A stretch of DNA of 64,000 nt from positions 11,084,958 through 11,148,957 of the forward strand of contig JARUPZ010000007.1 in assembly GCA_031213475.1 (NCBI GenBank). The letters run 5' to 3'. Numbering within the stretch: the first letter of the stretch is position 1; every line of letters begins with the position of its first letter. Under the pieces are notes generated by a model. The model made no database searches. It worked only from the letters and a program-made list of their open reading frames with translations, and was not told the origin of the DNA. Source of the DNA: Nereocystis luetkeana. Its lineage: Eukaryota > Sar > Phaeophyceae > Laminariales > Laminariaceae. Shown here piece by piece: positions 31,601 to 42,849 of this stretch. A program made the translations under genes and the position numbers.

Positions 31601-32050
31601 TAAAAGGAGGCGGTTTCGAAGTGGGAGCTCTGAGAGGCCAGGGATGTACCAACCGAGCACGCTCAGGGATTTAGATCTAAGTAGGTGGTTCTATATTCAT
31701 ATGAGAAAAAAATGGTCTGCCTGTCTGTGTGCCTTTTGATGCATGTCCTACTGCTGTAGCTCAGGTGAGACACCAGGCACCAGGGGTATACTCGTATGGT
31801 ATCATAGCTTCATAGCTACCGCGCCGCTGAAACCGTGAACACGTTAACACAGGAACAAATTGAAGAAGTCGGCGCCTGTGAACGTCATGCTCGGTATTTT
31901 ATACCAGGTACTTACCTGGTGTACGTATGTAGGTTGTGAGTTGTGAGGAACACAGGGACTTCGTTTTTTTTGGGGATCTCGAAACTTGACAACTCATTCC
32001 TACTCGTACAAGCGATAGTATTGTATTTTGTCCCTGTAGTCTAAAGCCGG
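31601..32050. other. No recognised gene
   Basis: Contains TACCAGGTA at 31902-31910 and an eroded tacctggtg next to it. Confidence 0.5.
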
Positions 32051-32369
32051 TCGCCCCGGTGGTTCAAGTGGTTAACCTCGAATTCTACTTGTTTGAGTCC
32101 TGGGTTCGAGCCCTAGGAGGGTCGGACTTTGACTTTATTTGCAAAAATAAAAAAAGGGATTCAATTGTTGAGAGCGCCTTGCAGCGTGGGTAGGCACAAT
32201 TCGATGCGAGTCGACGAGGGAAGAAAAGGCTGATATCTTCTCGCGATAAAAATGAAGGCACGTACCGTAGCGGGAAGGGGGGAGAAGAGCCTGCTATGTG
32301 ACCCCGGATCTGAGTTACGAGTTGGAAGGAGAGAGAGAAGAAGATGTGCGAAGATAATGAATGGGATGG

Positions 32370-32398
<29 letters not shown>
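32051..32398 (+). mobile_element. SINE-1 copy, full length (~350 bp)
   Basis: tRNA-like head with A box tggttcaagtgg (32060-32071) and B box ggttcgagccc (32102-32112), then the body (gtgggtaggcacaattcgat, ggcacgtaccgtagcggg, gaccccggatctgag) and a 29-base A tail. Pol III-type internal promoter and poly(A) tail mark a tRNA-derived SINE, mobilised by some LINE in trans. Confidence 0.92.
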
Positions 32399-32400
<2 letters not shown>

Positions 32401-32636
32401 ATCTACATATATACATAACAACATACCAGTACCTGGTACCTGGTATTAATACTATTAATAGTACCTGTATCCAGTAGATTAATAATTCATGAATACTTCA
32501 CAAACTATTAGGCTTGTTGGATGAAAATACTTGGCACCAGGTTTAATACCAGGTTTAATAGATTCAACAAGCTGTCAACAGTTGCTATTAATACTCAACC
32601 AAGCGACTTAACACAAGGCCCCCGTTCTTGCTTGTC

Positions 32637-32752
32637 TATTACGGGGGACCATCGCGAATAGGACCTACGGTACATACAAAAACCTACCTGGTATATAATT
32701 TCCTTTCTTTACGATCAATATTCGGTCCTATTAACTATGGTCCCCCGTAATA
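32637..32752 (-). mobile_element. TAM MITE copy 7 with TACCTGGTA insertion
   Basis: TA on both sides. TACCTGGTA at 32685-32693 replaces the TA found in sibling copies between aaaacc and tataa. TATTAATA lies 44 bp upstream (32586). Confidence 0.92.
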
Positions 32753-32800
32753 GACAGGAGAAGAGCGGTTTTGCCACCAAATCCTCAGTAGTACTACGAC

Positions 32801-32909
32801 TATTACGGAGGACCATAGTTAATAGGACCAAATATTGTTAGTAAAAAAGGTTAAATATATAGGTTTTTATGTACACCATAGGTCCTATTAACTATGGTCC
32901 CCCGTAATA
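32801..32909 (+). mobile_element. TAM MITE copy 8
   Basis: Complete forward copy without micro-insertions. Confidence 0.92.
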
Positions 32910-33016
32910 CTGCTGTAGTGCCATTTATACCAGGTACCATATACAACGGCCGTTGTTCACTTGCAAGACACGTCGGTCGCTCTGGCGGTCCCAAACAGTG
33001 GCTGCCCTCGAATGCT

Positions 33017-33141
33017 ATTTACGGGGGACCATAGTAAATATGACCAACTATTGTTATTAATAGTAAAAACACAAAAATATACCTGGTATGTATAGGTTGT
33101 GTGTGTACCGTAGGTCCTATTTACTATGGCCCCCCGTAATA
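33017..33141 (+). mobile_element. TAM MITE copy 9 with two kinds of micro-insertion
   Basis: Where siblings read ttgttagtaaaaa this copy reads ttgttattaatagtaaaaa, a TTAATA added at a TA (33055-33062). It also has TACCTGGTA at 33080-33088. Ends tttacggggg and ccccccgtaa. Confidence 0.88.
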
Positions 33142-33149
33142 ATGCAGTA

Positions 33150-33445
33150 GCGCTGACCCTGGACTCCGCCCCCCACCGAGGTGATATTGTGAATAGATTA
33201 TGCAAAAAATAAAATACAAGGGAATCAACTGCTTGCTGAGGCCGCCTACGTAGCGTGGGTAGGCGCAATTCGGCGAGCCCACGAGGGAATAAGGCTGGAA
33301 TATTCCCGGAATGGAATGCAAGGCACGAGCCGCACAGTAGTGGCGGGGGAGGGTGAAGAGCTGGCTGTGTTACTTCGGGGCTGAGTTATAATTACGTTGG
33401 AGGCAGAGATAAAAAAGAACGCGAAGAGGACAAATGGGATGGGAA
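33150..33445 (+). mobile_element. SINE-1-related old copy
   Basis: Gcgtgggtaggcgcaattcg, cccacgagggaa, ggcacgagccg and acaaatgggatggga follow the SINE-1 body order at much lower identity; the head is unrecognisable and the tail has become a cacac tract. Probably an older subfamily. Confidence 0.6.
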
Positions 33446-34399
33446 CACACACACGTACACACACCACAAGGTTTCTGCGCCAACGCGCATCGCTAAATTA
33501 AAGCGACTCTCGAGACAAAAACACCATCAATGACAATTTCGTGATTAAACAATGCGAGGGTTGGTCGAATGTTATCTTTACTAGTATAGCAACGAGGGCT
33601 TAAAAAAAAACGGCATCGTTTAGCGATCCCAAGCCAATTGGACGGTGGGTCGAGTGTCATGTTTACCCGACGAGTACGGTCTTGTAAGACAAAATGTAGA
33701 ACGTTGTCGATGAAATGCAATTACTAATTATACTAATTGAGGTGGTGGACAGCGGCCGACAACCCTTTCTCCCTGTGCGCCAATACGCTTGATACGTTGC
33801 TGCAAAAACATACCAGGTACCAGAATAATTTTAATGGGGATGGGTGTTCACGGCGGCTTGACAGAGCCCAAGAAGAGTGCAGCTCTGTGGCGGCTTGCCA
33901 GAGAACAAGAGTACTGCTTGAACTCCTGCGGTCTATGATTTCAGTACGGTAGTACTTCCAAGTGTATAAGTAAGAATCGCGATGTAATCGCGATCGAAGG
34001 ATCACACCAAGCTTGCAAAGGTGAGTTTCGAGGGAAAGTTCGAAATCAACAGCTTATTTTTGCATTTTTTTCCCCTTCTATTTCAAGTACAAAGCGGTGC
34101 GACATCAAAATCCTCTTGCACATTAAATGATCGTTCGTCGGTAAAAAAAACACGCCTGGTGCCAAAAAGGAAAATAAATCAGATCGAGCGCGTGTAGCCC
34201 CCAGACTTCGAGAAGCCGCAACGCCTAAGGAATGGGGGACGCTGCACCGCCACAAGGTATGGCGATGAGTGGCCAAGGTGGCATATAATATGTGACAGAA
34301 TTGTAGAGGTGCTGCTTCGTGCCTGCTTGTCAGAGATCAAGTGTGATGCCTGCTCTGTCCTGTGTCGTGTATAATGCCAGGTAAATATTTCATGAATTG
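33446..34399. other. No recognised gene
   Basis: TACCAGGTA at 33811. A diverged direct repeat (ggttggtcgaatgttat near 33551 and ggtgggtcgagtgtcat near 33644) may be a tandem relic. Short frames only. Confidence 0.4.
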
Positions 34400-35345
34400 G
34401 ACCTGGAGTGATACAGCGTCCAACTGAAATAATAGCTGCTACACCGCAATCAGCTGGCAGGCGTTTATTCGCCTACCTGGATGAGGATTCATCCGCCCCT
34501 CTGAGGCTGACTCCGGCGAGCAAGCAGCTAGATGTAACTATAATATTCACGTACCCGTCAACCATCTTGTGGGTGAACAGAGCAGAGAACAGAGCCAGTG
34601 GCACTCCTGCTAGTCGGCCCCTAGGCCCATACTGTATAAGGCATGCCTTCTTACTTTGCCTATGGCATCGTCGACTTGGCGCTTCCGGTTTTCTGCTCGG
34701 TCGGTCAATTACTTTCCTACGGATGATTTCGTCTCCATCTACCTTATTGCAGGTTATCTTCTGGTTTACTTGCGCATTGTGATACGTCTTCTCCCGGTGA
34801 TTGCGGTTGAGAGTATCGCGCACCGGGACGTCCGATCTTTTGGTGGTCTAAACCGCTTTGCAAGTGTTTAGTCTCGGCTTCTGCCTACGTGCAAGATAGA
34901 GTTGTGGGAGTGTTGTGAAGCGCCGCATCTTCGATCCCTTTTTTTAATTCTCCGCATGGGTTTGGTTCCCCCCTGATTTTTTAAAGCATATACTTCGAAG
35001 TATATATCTGTACTTACGGCCCCTGAGGGCGAGCTAGTGTTCCGGTATCCCTTGTTGCGGCATTACGACGATCCCCTCATCATTCCCTCGCCCCATACCC
35101 GGCGAGCAAACAACCAATTCAATAAACTGCAACATCAATTATCCGTCTAGCACCTTACGTAATTGACTATAATAGAGCAGCCCAGTCAGAGGTACCCCTG
35201 TAGGAGTAGTCGGTCCCTAGGTCCATACTGCCCTCACGTCGTACTTGGTATTCCTTTGCAATTTCCAGGAACAAAACCCGGACACAGCATCCATGAATAT
35301 CAAATATGTCAAGGCTGCGCTCCCCGGGCGGCTATGCTAGCTCAA
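34400..35345. repeat. Diverged direct repeat; no recognised gene
   Basis: Agccagtggcactcctgcta, gtcggcccctaggcccatac (34590-34632) corresponds to gtaggagtagtcggtcccta and ggtccatactg (35201-35231). A 124-codon plus frame (34408-34782) and a 116-codon minus frame overlap, with no domain. The segment 34911-34970 is shared with 11318-11378. Confidence 0.4.
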
Positions 35346-35552
35346 GGAAGCATGTAGAAAAACTGCAAGGCAGACAATGGGCAGAGAACGCTCACGACTT
35401 GGTGCAATGGCCAACTTGCAAATAAATGTCAAGAGCTCAATGGTGCAGGAAAAACTACGCCGGGTCTTCGTGTTAAGTTGTGCGCAGAAGGAGCAGGTTC
35501 CAAATGATTGTTGGGAAACGCCTACGTACAGCAGTAGCAGTACCAAGCACTC

Positions 35553-35790
35553 GTATGTACAAATTAACAGTTACGTCAGCGTTTTTTTCGTACTGTTTCG
35601 AACATATCTCTTCGCTTTGGCAAAAAGCTAAGTAGTCGACACGGGAAGCCGGGCCGGACACATTGGTCGAGGTCCGGGCGCGATCCGTGCACTTTGGAGC
35701 GCGTGGCGGGCGCTCAAAGCTGTTTTCCAGTGGGAGTGGATAAGACGACTTCGCTGGTTTCACTAGTACGTGCCGGTGAAATGTCGTCAC
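35553..35790 (+). mobile_element. REP-N copy 1
   Basis: Tgtttcgaacatatctcttc, gtagtcgacacgggaagcc and acattggtcgaggtccgggc, then a centre gcgcgtggcgggcgctcaa. Inverse counterpart of 52168-52417. Confidence 0.7.
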
Positions 35791-35865
35791 ATTTTCGCCA
35801 TTTCATGTCGTATTACGTACCGGGACCATTTTTTTGCGTCTGAACACAGCACAGACAATGCAGCA

Positions 35866-36220
35866 GCAGCAGCAGCAGAGCAGAGAGCGTGCTTACCCCT
35901 GACTGCCTACAACACTACGACCCCACCGTCAAGCAGCAGCAGCAGCAGCGGGCAGCCACGTGCGCGGGTGGCAGGTCTCCATGCGCGTAGGGTCCCCGCT
36001 ATACTGCTGTGGCTAGTTGGTTTATCCGAGCCTGAGATATCATCGCGCAACCCCGCAACAACACACCACCACCCTTTTCTCTCTGACACTGTGCGCGATC
36101 ATGTGATCGTACAGCATGTTGGTGTTGTTGCACACAGCAGTACGATTCCGGCAACAGACATCAACACCAGCAGCGTAGAGAGCATGCTAACCCCCAGCTA
36201 ACTACCGCATCAACAGCAGG
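35866..36220 (-). repeat. REP-H-related fragment
   Basis: Agcgtgcttacccctgactg and the AGC-repeat that follows match the complement of 51770-51840. Later, gatcgtacagcatgttg and gttgttgcacac resemble the complement of REP-H near 51740. Diverged. Confidence 0.45.
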
Positions 36221-36329
36221 CAGCACCACGCACGTGTGGTAGACCCGTGCTGTACAGTGGATGGTTGCTCTATATCGGAGCCTGTGCGAGCAATCAAATG
36301 ACGTCATTGCGCCGTTGCTGCTTGCTGTG

Positions 36330-36510
36330 TGTGACAAAGATGTCAGGAGACATATTTTTCACCCCTCGACAGACAGCATCTTTGCCTTGACATACCTTGA
36401 CTGACACCAAACTAGTAGGTTTCAGTGTGAAACACTCGGCCCTACACCCTTGACAGCGCGCGTTTTGCCTTCCGTGACAGTTCTCGTGACATCTTGGGTG
36501 TGTGACGGCA
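36330..36510 (+). repeat. REP-P copy 3
   Basis: Tttgccttgacataccttga, gacaccaaactagtaggttt, ggccctacacccttgacagc and gttttgccttccgtgaca run parallel to 56350-56490. Confidence 0.75.
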
Positions 36511-37113
36511 CGTTTTGATTCTAGTGCAGCTGCTGTGCTCTTCTGCTTGCTATAGAAGGACAGCAGCATAGCAGCAGCGACAGTGAAGCAGTTGCTCGCG
36601 GAAGCGCAGAAGTCAAAAGTCAGCAAGCATATACCTAAGAGTACCGGTTGCTCGTTGCTGTTGCCATGTCGGTCAATACGCACCAGGCACACTGGTACTC
36701 GCTCGGCTTGCTGCGGTCTTCAGGCCTTTTTGCCATATTTCTTCCTTCGCGCCCAGAAGTGGAACCGATCCCTCCCTCCCGTGTACGCGTATAAATGACA
36801 TGTACGTCGTTGGCACAATCATCGCACGAAGCACTGGCTGCTGTTTGTCCTACTGCTGCTGCTGTACACTACCGGATTTATCCTACAGAGAGCAGTAGTA
36901 GTGTGATTGCTAGCCTACCGAAAGGGTAGCAGTACACGTCCCTATTGTTGCGTGTAGTTTTATCTTGCAATGCCGTCATCTCATGATATGATTCGAGTAT
37001 ACGTACGTTCATGATACATGTACGTCGTGCATGAGCTGCGGTAAAAGGTTTTGCAACACTTCTGTATTTCAAACGGCGTAAAATAAAGAGATGTCTTAAC
37101 AATATACGCAGCT
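36511..37113. other. No recognised gene
   Basis: Short frames; ctgctgctgctg run at 36854-36867. Confidence 0.45.
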
Positions 37114-37194
37114 ATGTTGTTGCGGGGGTGTCTGACAGTAGTCAGTCATAGTTTGAATTTCGTTGTTTCGATGCTCACGATCGGTCTCATTCGT

Positions 37195-37625
37195 TTTCTC
37201 GCAAAGTCAACTTCGAAAACTACACTGAAATCAGCTCAATTTCGATCCCCCAGAAAAAATTCAAGTCGTTTCCGGCCCGCACACAACACCCAAGTCAATT
37301 CCGACTTGCCACACAAAAAACACATCAATTTCGACCACCCACACAAGAAACGGGTGAATGGATTTCCACACTAAAAACCAAGTCATTTCCGGCCAGACAC
37401 AAAAAATCAAGTCAATTTCAATCATCGGCATCAAAACCAAGTCCTTTTCGATCCTTCACACTAGAACGAGGTCATTTTCGGCCCGCACACAAAAACTAAG
37501 CCAAGTTCGACCATCCCCTCAAAAGCCATGTCAATTTTGATCCGCACAAAAACCAAGTCATTTTCGGCCCGCACACAAAAAACAAATCGATTTCAACCAC
37601 CTATACCGAAAGCAGGTGAATCGAT
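37195..37625. repeat. ~37-bp minisatellite (aaaccaagtcattttcggcccgcacac type)
   Basis: Alternating units with cattttcggcc, caatttcaa/gacc and gtgaatNgattcccac. The gtgaat unit recurs about 262 bp apart, hinting at a higher-order repeat. Confidence 0.8.
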
Positions 37626-37639
37626 CCCCACACCAGCTC

Positions 37640-37770
37640 CCGCTACTCGTACCACAAAAACTGCTGCGGCTACTTCAAGGCTGTTTCTTTTCTTTTTTTT
37701 GCTTCGGTTTGACTGCTATTTCCCTTGGTTCTTACGCAGCCTTGCTCTGTTTAATGCGATGGTATGGTTT
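37640..37770 (+). mobile_element. REP-E 5' fragment
   Basis: Cgtaccacaaaaactgctgc, then tttcccttggttctta and tgctctgttta, match the start of the REP-E copy at 46480. Confidence 0.6.
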
Positions 37771-37858
37771 CTTTAGCTTGTTCATTTTCCTCCTCCTATT
37801 TCGATTCGTTGTATTTTTTTATAAATTATGTACGAATGTCGTGCTTGGCGTATCAGGT

Positions 37859-38835
37859 ATTGTTGTTGTCACATTAAGGGTCCTTCTTATCGGAGTTTTT
37901 TTCCCCCAAATTTTCGACATTCGAACTTCCGTATTTTCCTGATTTTTTTTCCAACTGTGTGAAATTTAATGAACTTGATTTTTTTGCTTCTGGAGAACTT
38001 CACGAATAGTGACAGAACGCCACCGTATATTGATACATATCTCCAACTTTTTCCAAACTTTGGAAATTATGGAAAAGACGTTCTCCGATAAGAATGAGCC
38101 TAACTCATCGCCACAATACAAAGCCCGTGGTCGCATTACAGGCGCCATTAACTCTGGAGTGGAAGAATACTTGGGGGGAAAGAAAAAATAAGGAAAACAT
38201 AAAACAAACGATAACTGAATCATGTCTATACCCCAGACGAAAAAAAAAGGAAGGCCTGCCCACGTAGGTATCAGATACATGCGGTACGCTGTACAAGTCG
38301 CCACAGAAATCGAGAAGATGGCATGATACCCACAAGAAAAATGATGACATCTTGTTTTCACATCGACTCTCAAACCAAGCATTTCCACAAAGATGCCGCC
38401 GGAGCCCTCTGAAAAGCCATCGAAATAAAATCCGACAGAGAAGCACGACGCTTCCCACCTAAAAATAGACGAGACGAAGAAGGTGAACACATGAATCGAG
38501 ATCAATGTGCAAACTAGACCAATGCCCGTGGGTATCCACGTAACTACATCATAAAATCCCCCCGTTCCCATAATTAATCAACTCGTGGCTACTGACTTAC
38601 AGGCGTTGATGTCTGGAGTGAAGGGAACACGCCTGCCTGCTGTCTGGGGTGCTGTCAGAGTGATAACTCGCGGACATGCAGTGAAAAAAGAGCAATCGAA
38701 CCAAGAAGCATCATACAAATATCAACGATCGCCTTGACTTCCCGGAACGTCTGACAAAAGGTGCAGCACAGCAGCTACATGATACCATGTCCCTGATTTT
38801 CGCGGGGTTCACTTCTCATCAAGGGTATACCAGGT
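37859..38835 (-). mobile_element. REP-D copy 3, interrupted by HBM-1
   Basis: Ttgttgttgtcacat at the left and ctcatcgccacaatac after the insertion reconstitute a REP-D end. The body continues with gtggtcgcattacaggc, cccccgttcccat, cgcctgcctgctgtctgggg and ggtgcagcacag, and ends near gggtatacc at a TACCAGGTA (38828). More diverged from copies 1 and 2 than they are from each other. Confidence 0.75.
37878..38100 (+). mobile_element. HBM-1 MITE copy 2 nested in REP-D (TAA duplication)
   Basis: Flanked by TAA at 37875-37877 and 38101-38103; removing the element and one TAA restores the REP-D sequence cacattaactcatcgcc known from 8287. Ends gggtccttcttatcggag and its imperfect complement. Confidence 0.85.
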
Positions 38836-38849
38836 ACAACTCTCCAACA

Positions 38850-39200
38850 CTACATAAGACAAGCGACGGAGCATTGCATTGGTCTAATCTGCTTACAGCA
38901 TAACAATGTGCTACCTCCGTGGCGTAGTTTGTGTCCACAGGACCGCAACTCTGTCTCTCTACGTAGGATTGAAGAGGCACGGACACCGGTTGTGCTCGAT
39001 GTCGACGGTTGTGCTCGATGTCGACGGGTAGAAAGAGCGGTTTGACAAGAAAAATGATCCTCCGGCGGATTGGTAAAAACAAACCACACTTCCACGTTCC
39101 AATTTCGTGTCGTGTGTCAATTTAACCTATAGCTCCCGTTGCAACATCAGCACAGGCTGCTGTTGCTACTGGCGCTTGATGTGAAGAACACACACACCTA
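38850..39200 (+). mobile_element. REP-E 3' half, interrupted by REP-F
   Basis: Gcttacagcataacaatgtg, ggcgtagtttgtg, gattgaagaggcacggacac, gatgtcgacgggtagaaaga match REP-E. Ggttgtgctcgatgtcgac is tandemly doubled. REP-F separates gagcggttt from gatgtgaagaacacacac. Confidence 0.75.
39054..39175 (+). repeat. REP-F copy 2 inside REP-E
   Basis: Gatcctccggcggattgg, cacacttccac, cgtgtcgtgtgtcaattt and ctcccgtt match 14266-14405. Position between two halves of the REP-E end shows it is a mobile unit. Confidence 0.65.
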
Positions 39201-40179
39201 CCCTATGATACTGGATCTTCCAGACGTGGCTATTTACGCACTCTGAGCGACTAAGGGGTGTACTGAGGTCTGCAGAGCTCGCAAAGGACAAAAAGCGGCG
39301 CAGCCGGATTTCTTGCCCGTTTCTGTTCCGTTTTGGATCCGGGTCAGTGGTACCTGGTAGGAGTTAGGCGTGGGGTCTGGGTCCGTACCTTGATCCCACC
39401 AGGATGTGTTCCCTAGCCTGAAAACGGGAACAGCCTTACCCCCACAAATATTCACCGTCAAGGTGTATCCGCCCCTCACATACAGAATGGTTCTCGAGGC
39501 TTGGCGTGTTTTTTTTTGTGGTGTGAGCAGAAGAAGCAGGTGCAAACGTGCAACCTCAAAAATCTTGGTATGGTATGATACAAATAAATGCGCACAAGAA
39601 AAACGTGGAAGATTGAACGGAGGAAATATGGGGTTTGTGGAGAGGTTTTGAATCGTTGAAAAGAGAGGATGGGGGAGCGGGTCATTCACTGAGTTGTCGA
39701 CGGGTTCAGTTGGTTGAACTGGGAAGACAGAGGCAGATGGAATGGTTGAGAGAGAAAGGGAGAAGATATATCGTACGGAGCTCTACTCATCATGGGTGTG
39801 GACGAGTTGGGGTCTGACAAACATCAAAACAATACTGCTTGTTGTATAAACATCGACATCTGGAGGGAAAAAAACGAAAAGTCGAAACATCGACAACCAG
39901 TCGTAACAAAAGAAGGAAGAGCATCGAAAAAAATCGAGAACATTGAAAAAACAAAAAAAGTCGGAACACAAGTAAGAACATCGAGCGAAAATTCAAAACA
40001 TTGAAAAAAGTAGGAACACCAGGGATAAGGCTCACGACAAAGAAGACAATACGCTCACTGGTCGACATTCAAAAATAAAAAAAAAAACACTCACGTGGGC
40101 GTTTTTCAGGTAGGATCTCTGAGAGTTAGGAAAAAAAACCGAGGGGGACCAATCAGAAGGAAATTCAAACAAGTGAAAG
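39201..40179. other. No recognised gene
   Basis: TACCTGGTA at 39351. 39614-39660 (gaggaaatatggggtttgtg) has a counterpart at 58504-58545. Near 39846-40015 an A-rich stretch repeats acatcgaN, aaaacat and tcggaacac words. Frames on both strands around 39234-39689 have no recognised domain. Confidence 0.35.
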
Positions 40180-41468
40180 TACGGCAGTAACAGCAGTAAT
40201 TCGTACCAGGTAGTATGTATACTGCTGTATGACGCATGCTTTGTGTTTCGGTTTGCTTGTTATTTCCCTTGGTTCTTATTAGTCTTAGTCTGTTTAGGGC
40301 CCGTCTTAACGATAAACCTTTTTCATGATAATCGAAGGAAAAAAAAATGATTTGATTCGAATAGAATTTCATGAAAAAAATGCCTGAGTCCTATCGAGGA
40401 ATAGCGTGTTTTTTTTTTAGATCGAATAACGCACAAGGGTCAACGAACACCCAACGAGCAACCAACGAGGCGAGCGACGGCCCGCGTCCTCCCCGGGGCG
40501 ACGCGGGCAGCGACCGGTTGTTCCTACAGGCACAGCCGGAGAGGATATCGCTCTTGGGATGTCTAGGGTGGCTGGCGCAGCCCCGAAGCGTGCGGTTTGC
40601 GAGGCAAAGAGGGATGAAAAACTGGGTTTGCGACGGCCTTGTATTTGTTTGAGGCGCCGCGGATGGTCTACTCTGCACTAGGGTTCGTCGGGCCTCGCGC
40701 TGCGGCTGCTCCGGTGGCCCTGTCTCTCGGGAATGGTGGATCTCACCTGTGAAGCAGTCGACGACACGGCTCAAGTTTGCGTGGCTTTCTTCGGTTTCAG
40801 GAACACGTCATGTCGAGTTGGACAAACTCCCACGATTTGAATAACACGAAGAGCAGAAGAAGCCCCAAAAGACGTCTTGTCGATTTCGTTTTCTTCGTTT
40901 TATTCGAATCAAACTTCAAAATGCCTGAAGGGTGATTCACTTTGCAGCCAATCAGATGCTCATCAAATCAAACGAAAAAAAGATAGGCGGAGTATCATAA
41001 AAAAAGTTTCTCGGTAAAATGGGCCCTTAATTAGGTGTATATCTGTTTTGGTTTATTTGTAGTGGTGCTGTTTCTTTACCTCGTTCTTTCCAAGAGTCTG
41101 CCACATCTCCTGCGGGGAGGCACGGCAGTTTCCCTTTTTTTCCCTTGTCCTCTCTAGATTGGTTTTCTGTGTGTTCTGTCTATTTTTTCGTTTGCTTCTT
41201 CTGTTTTCTCTCTTACAGATTGCACGTCGTGCCTGTCGTATCCAGCATAATGGAATGGCATTGCACTGCCTACTTTTGTGTACTGCATACCGATGTACAG
41301 CAGGAATATCTCTGTGGCGTAGTTTAGTGACTACATAACTTGTATACCAGGTATATATATACCTGGTATATATATATATGTCGAGGATTCAAGAATCGGC
41401 ACGGACACTGGATGTGCTGGATCTCGACAGGTAGAAAGAACGGTTTAATGTGAAGAACACACACAACA
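40180..41468 (+). mobile_element. REP-E copy 1, interrupted by HBM-2
   Basis: Left part (tttcggtttgcttgttattt, cccttggttctta, tctgttta) and right part (gtgctgtttc to gaacacacacaac) join across the insertion. Two palindromes TACCAGGTA (41345) and TACCTGGTA (41360) lie where other copies read cttgtatctc. Confidence 0.75.
40297..41026. mobile_element. HBM-2: 730-bp PIF/Harbinger-like element nested in REP-E
   Basis: TTA duplicated at 40294-40296 and 41027-41029. Imperfect inverted ends of about 60 bp start GGGCCCGTCTTAACGATAAA on the left and GGGCCCATTTTACCGAGAAA on the right (complement), both followed by an ctttttcatgata-like stretch. The interior is more GC-rich and carries 93- and 127-codon overlapping frames with no transposase motif, so it is non-autonomous and may hold captured sequence. 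Confidence 0.82.
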
Positions 41469-41858
41469 CCAAAAAAGCGTATTTTCGATAACTATCGTGC
41501 ATAAGACCTTCCAACTTGGAAGTGATTTTCGATTTTTTTCGTACTTTTCGTATATTTTTGTACTTTCATTTCAATATATAAAGACAAAGATCAACCAGCT
41601 GCTGATCATTAACACCAGCACATTCCGTCCTAAAGAAGAAAACTAAATGTGGTTCGGAGCAATTTAATGTTTTTTACTAAAATGATGAAAATACATGTGA
41701 GTTCGACTGGTTAATTGAAGAGTTGATACAGCAGTATCATTTTGGTAGTACTCAATTTTGAAAGCCGCGTAGTACTCAATTTTGGAAGCTGCGTAATACG
41801 CCGACTACTGGTGTTCTATACGTATTTCATTCACAAGTAGGGGACTTGTGCACAATTT
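41469..41858. other. No gene seen
   Basis: AT-rich; small tandem gtagtactcaattttg(a/g)aag at 41748-41790. Part of it (ctagttcgaN, gttgata) resembles 59020-59120. Confidence 0.4.
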
Positions 41859-41994
41859 ATGAAGGAGTCCGTGGTCACGCAAAGGTGCTGGAGCCCTAGG
41901 AAGATCCGAAAAACAAAAAAAAACGCAATTCGGCTGCCTAAAAATACACGAGACGAAGAAAGCGCACACAAGATAAAACCAATGTGCAAAACTG
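41859..41994 (-). mobile_element. REP-D internal fragment
   Basis: Gaaggagtccgtggtcac, ctggagccctaggaagatcc and accaatgtgcaaaactga nearly identical to 25019-25156. Confidence 0.8.
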
Positions 41995-42026
41995 ATATTA
42001 TCGCCTGGTATTATTGCTACTGAATT

Positions 42027-42031
42027 TTGGA

Positions 42032-42064
<33 letters not shown>

Positions 42065-42260
42065 CTTCACATTAAATCGTCCTTTCTACCCACAACTTCA
42101 TCAGCACACCCGTCCTGATTGCCCACGTATCCTGTTAACCCTTTTAGAACCGCAGTCTCGTTTTGGGGACATACCACTCAAATTTCAAGTAGTTTGTCCC
42201 CAAAACGGGACTGCGGTTCTATAGGGGTTAATAGAGAGCTACTGATTCTGTGGTCACAGA
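42027..42260 (-). mobile_element. REP-E 3' fragment with (AAC)n tail, interrupted by PBM
   Basis: On the plus strand (GTT)n at 42030-42064 leads into cttcacattaaatcgtcc and the complement of the REP-E end. After the PBM insertion, gctactgattctgtggtcac continues the sequence found uninterrupted at 47083-47190. Confidence 0.78.
42135..42231. mobile_element. PBM MITE copy 10 nested in REP-E, TTAA on both sides
   Basis: TTAA at 42135-42138 and 42228-42231. The uninterrupted REP-E relative at 47150 supplies the empty-site comparison (tatcct...agagataatgatt). Confidence 0.92.
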
Positions 42261-42410
42261 GGAAGATTTTTGAAAAAAAAAACGAGTACGAGTAGTACAA
42301 CTCGAAATGTCTTCATTAATTCGTAATTCGTGGTGGGAATGGATGGGAACAGACGACCACGAATGTATCTCGCAGGGGAATAAGAGGCATGTTATGTCCG
42401 CCGGAGGCCG

Positions 42411-42700
42411 TGTCACGACGGGATGGGACGATAATTTCCAACGGGAGAGATTTTAACGGCGGGACGGAACGGTAATTTTTCGGTGTCACGGCGGGACGGG
42501 GCAGTTATTGTTCGGTGTCACGGCGGGACGGGACGGTAATTGTTCGGTGTCACGGCAGGACGGGAGGGTGATTTTCATCGGGAGATCATTTATCGGCGGG
42601 ACGGGACGGTAAGTGACGACGGCCAGGGAATTTGTCTGCGGGACGGGACGGCGGGACCATTTTGACGGCGGTTTTACCGTCTCGTCCCACCGTTACCGCC
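42411..42700. repeat. ~37-bp minisatellite (gtcacggcgggacgggacggtaattgttcg type)
   Basis: Seven or so units, cggcgggacgggacgg being the most constant part. The array ends in an inverted ccgtctcgtcccaccg. Confidence 0.85.
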
Positions 42701-42849
42701 TCGCCGACATACCGTGATAAGACTTGTATATTATCGAACCAAAATATACGACCGCTGTTGAACGATTTGTCGAAAAATACCTCATATACCAGGTATACGT
42801 TACATGTAAGATATATGCGGAACAACATATTGGTCAGGACCAAACAAGC

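Noticed and set aside
18722-35004. Two palindromes around tacttcgaagta (18722-18737 and 34989-35004) resembling recombinase sites
   Set aside because: Only two copies, no shared spacer or flank and no recombinase gene; not enough to call.
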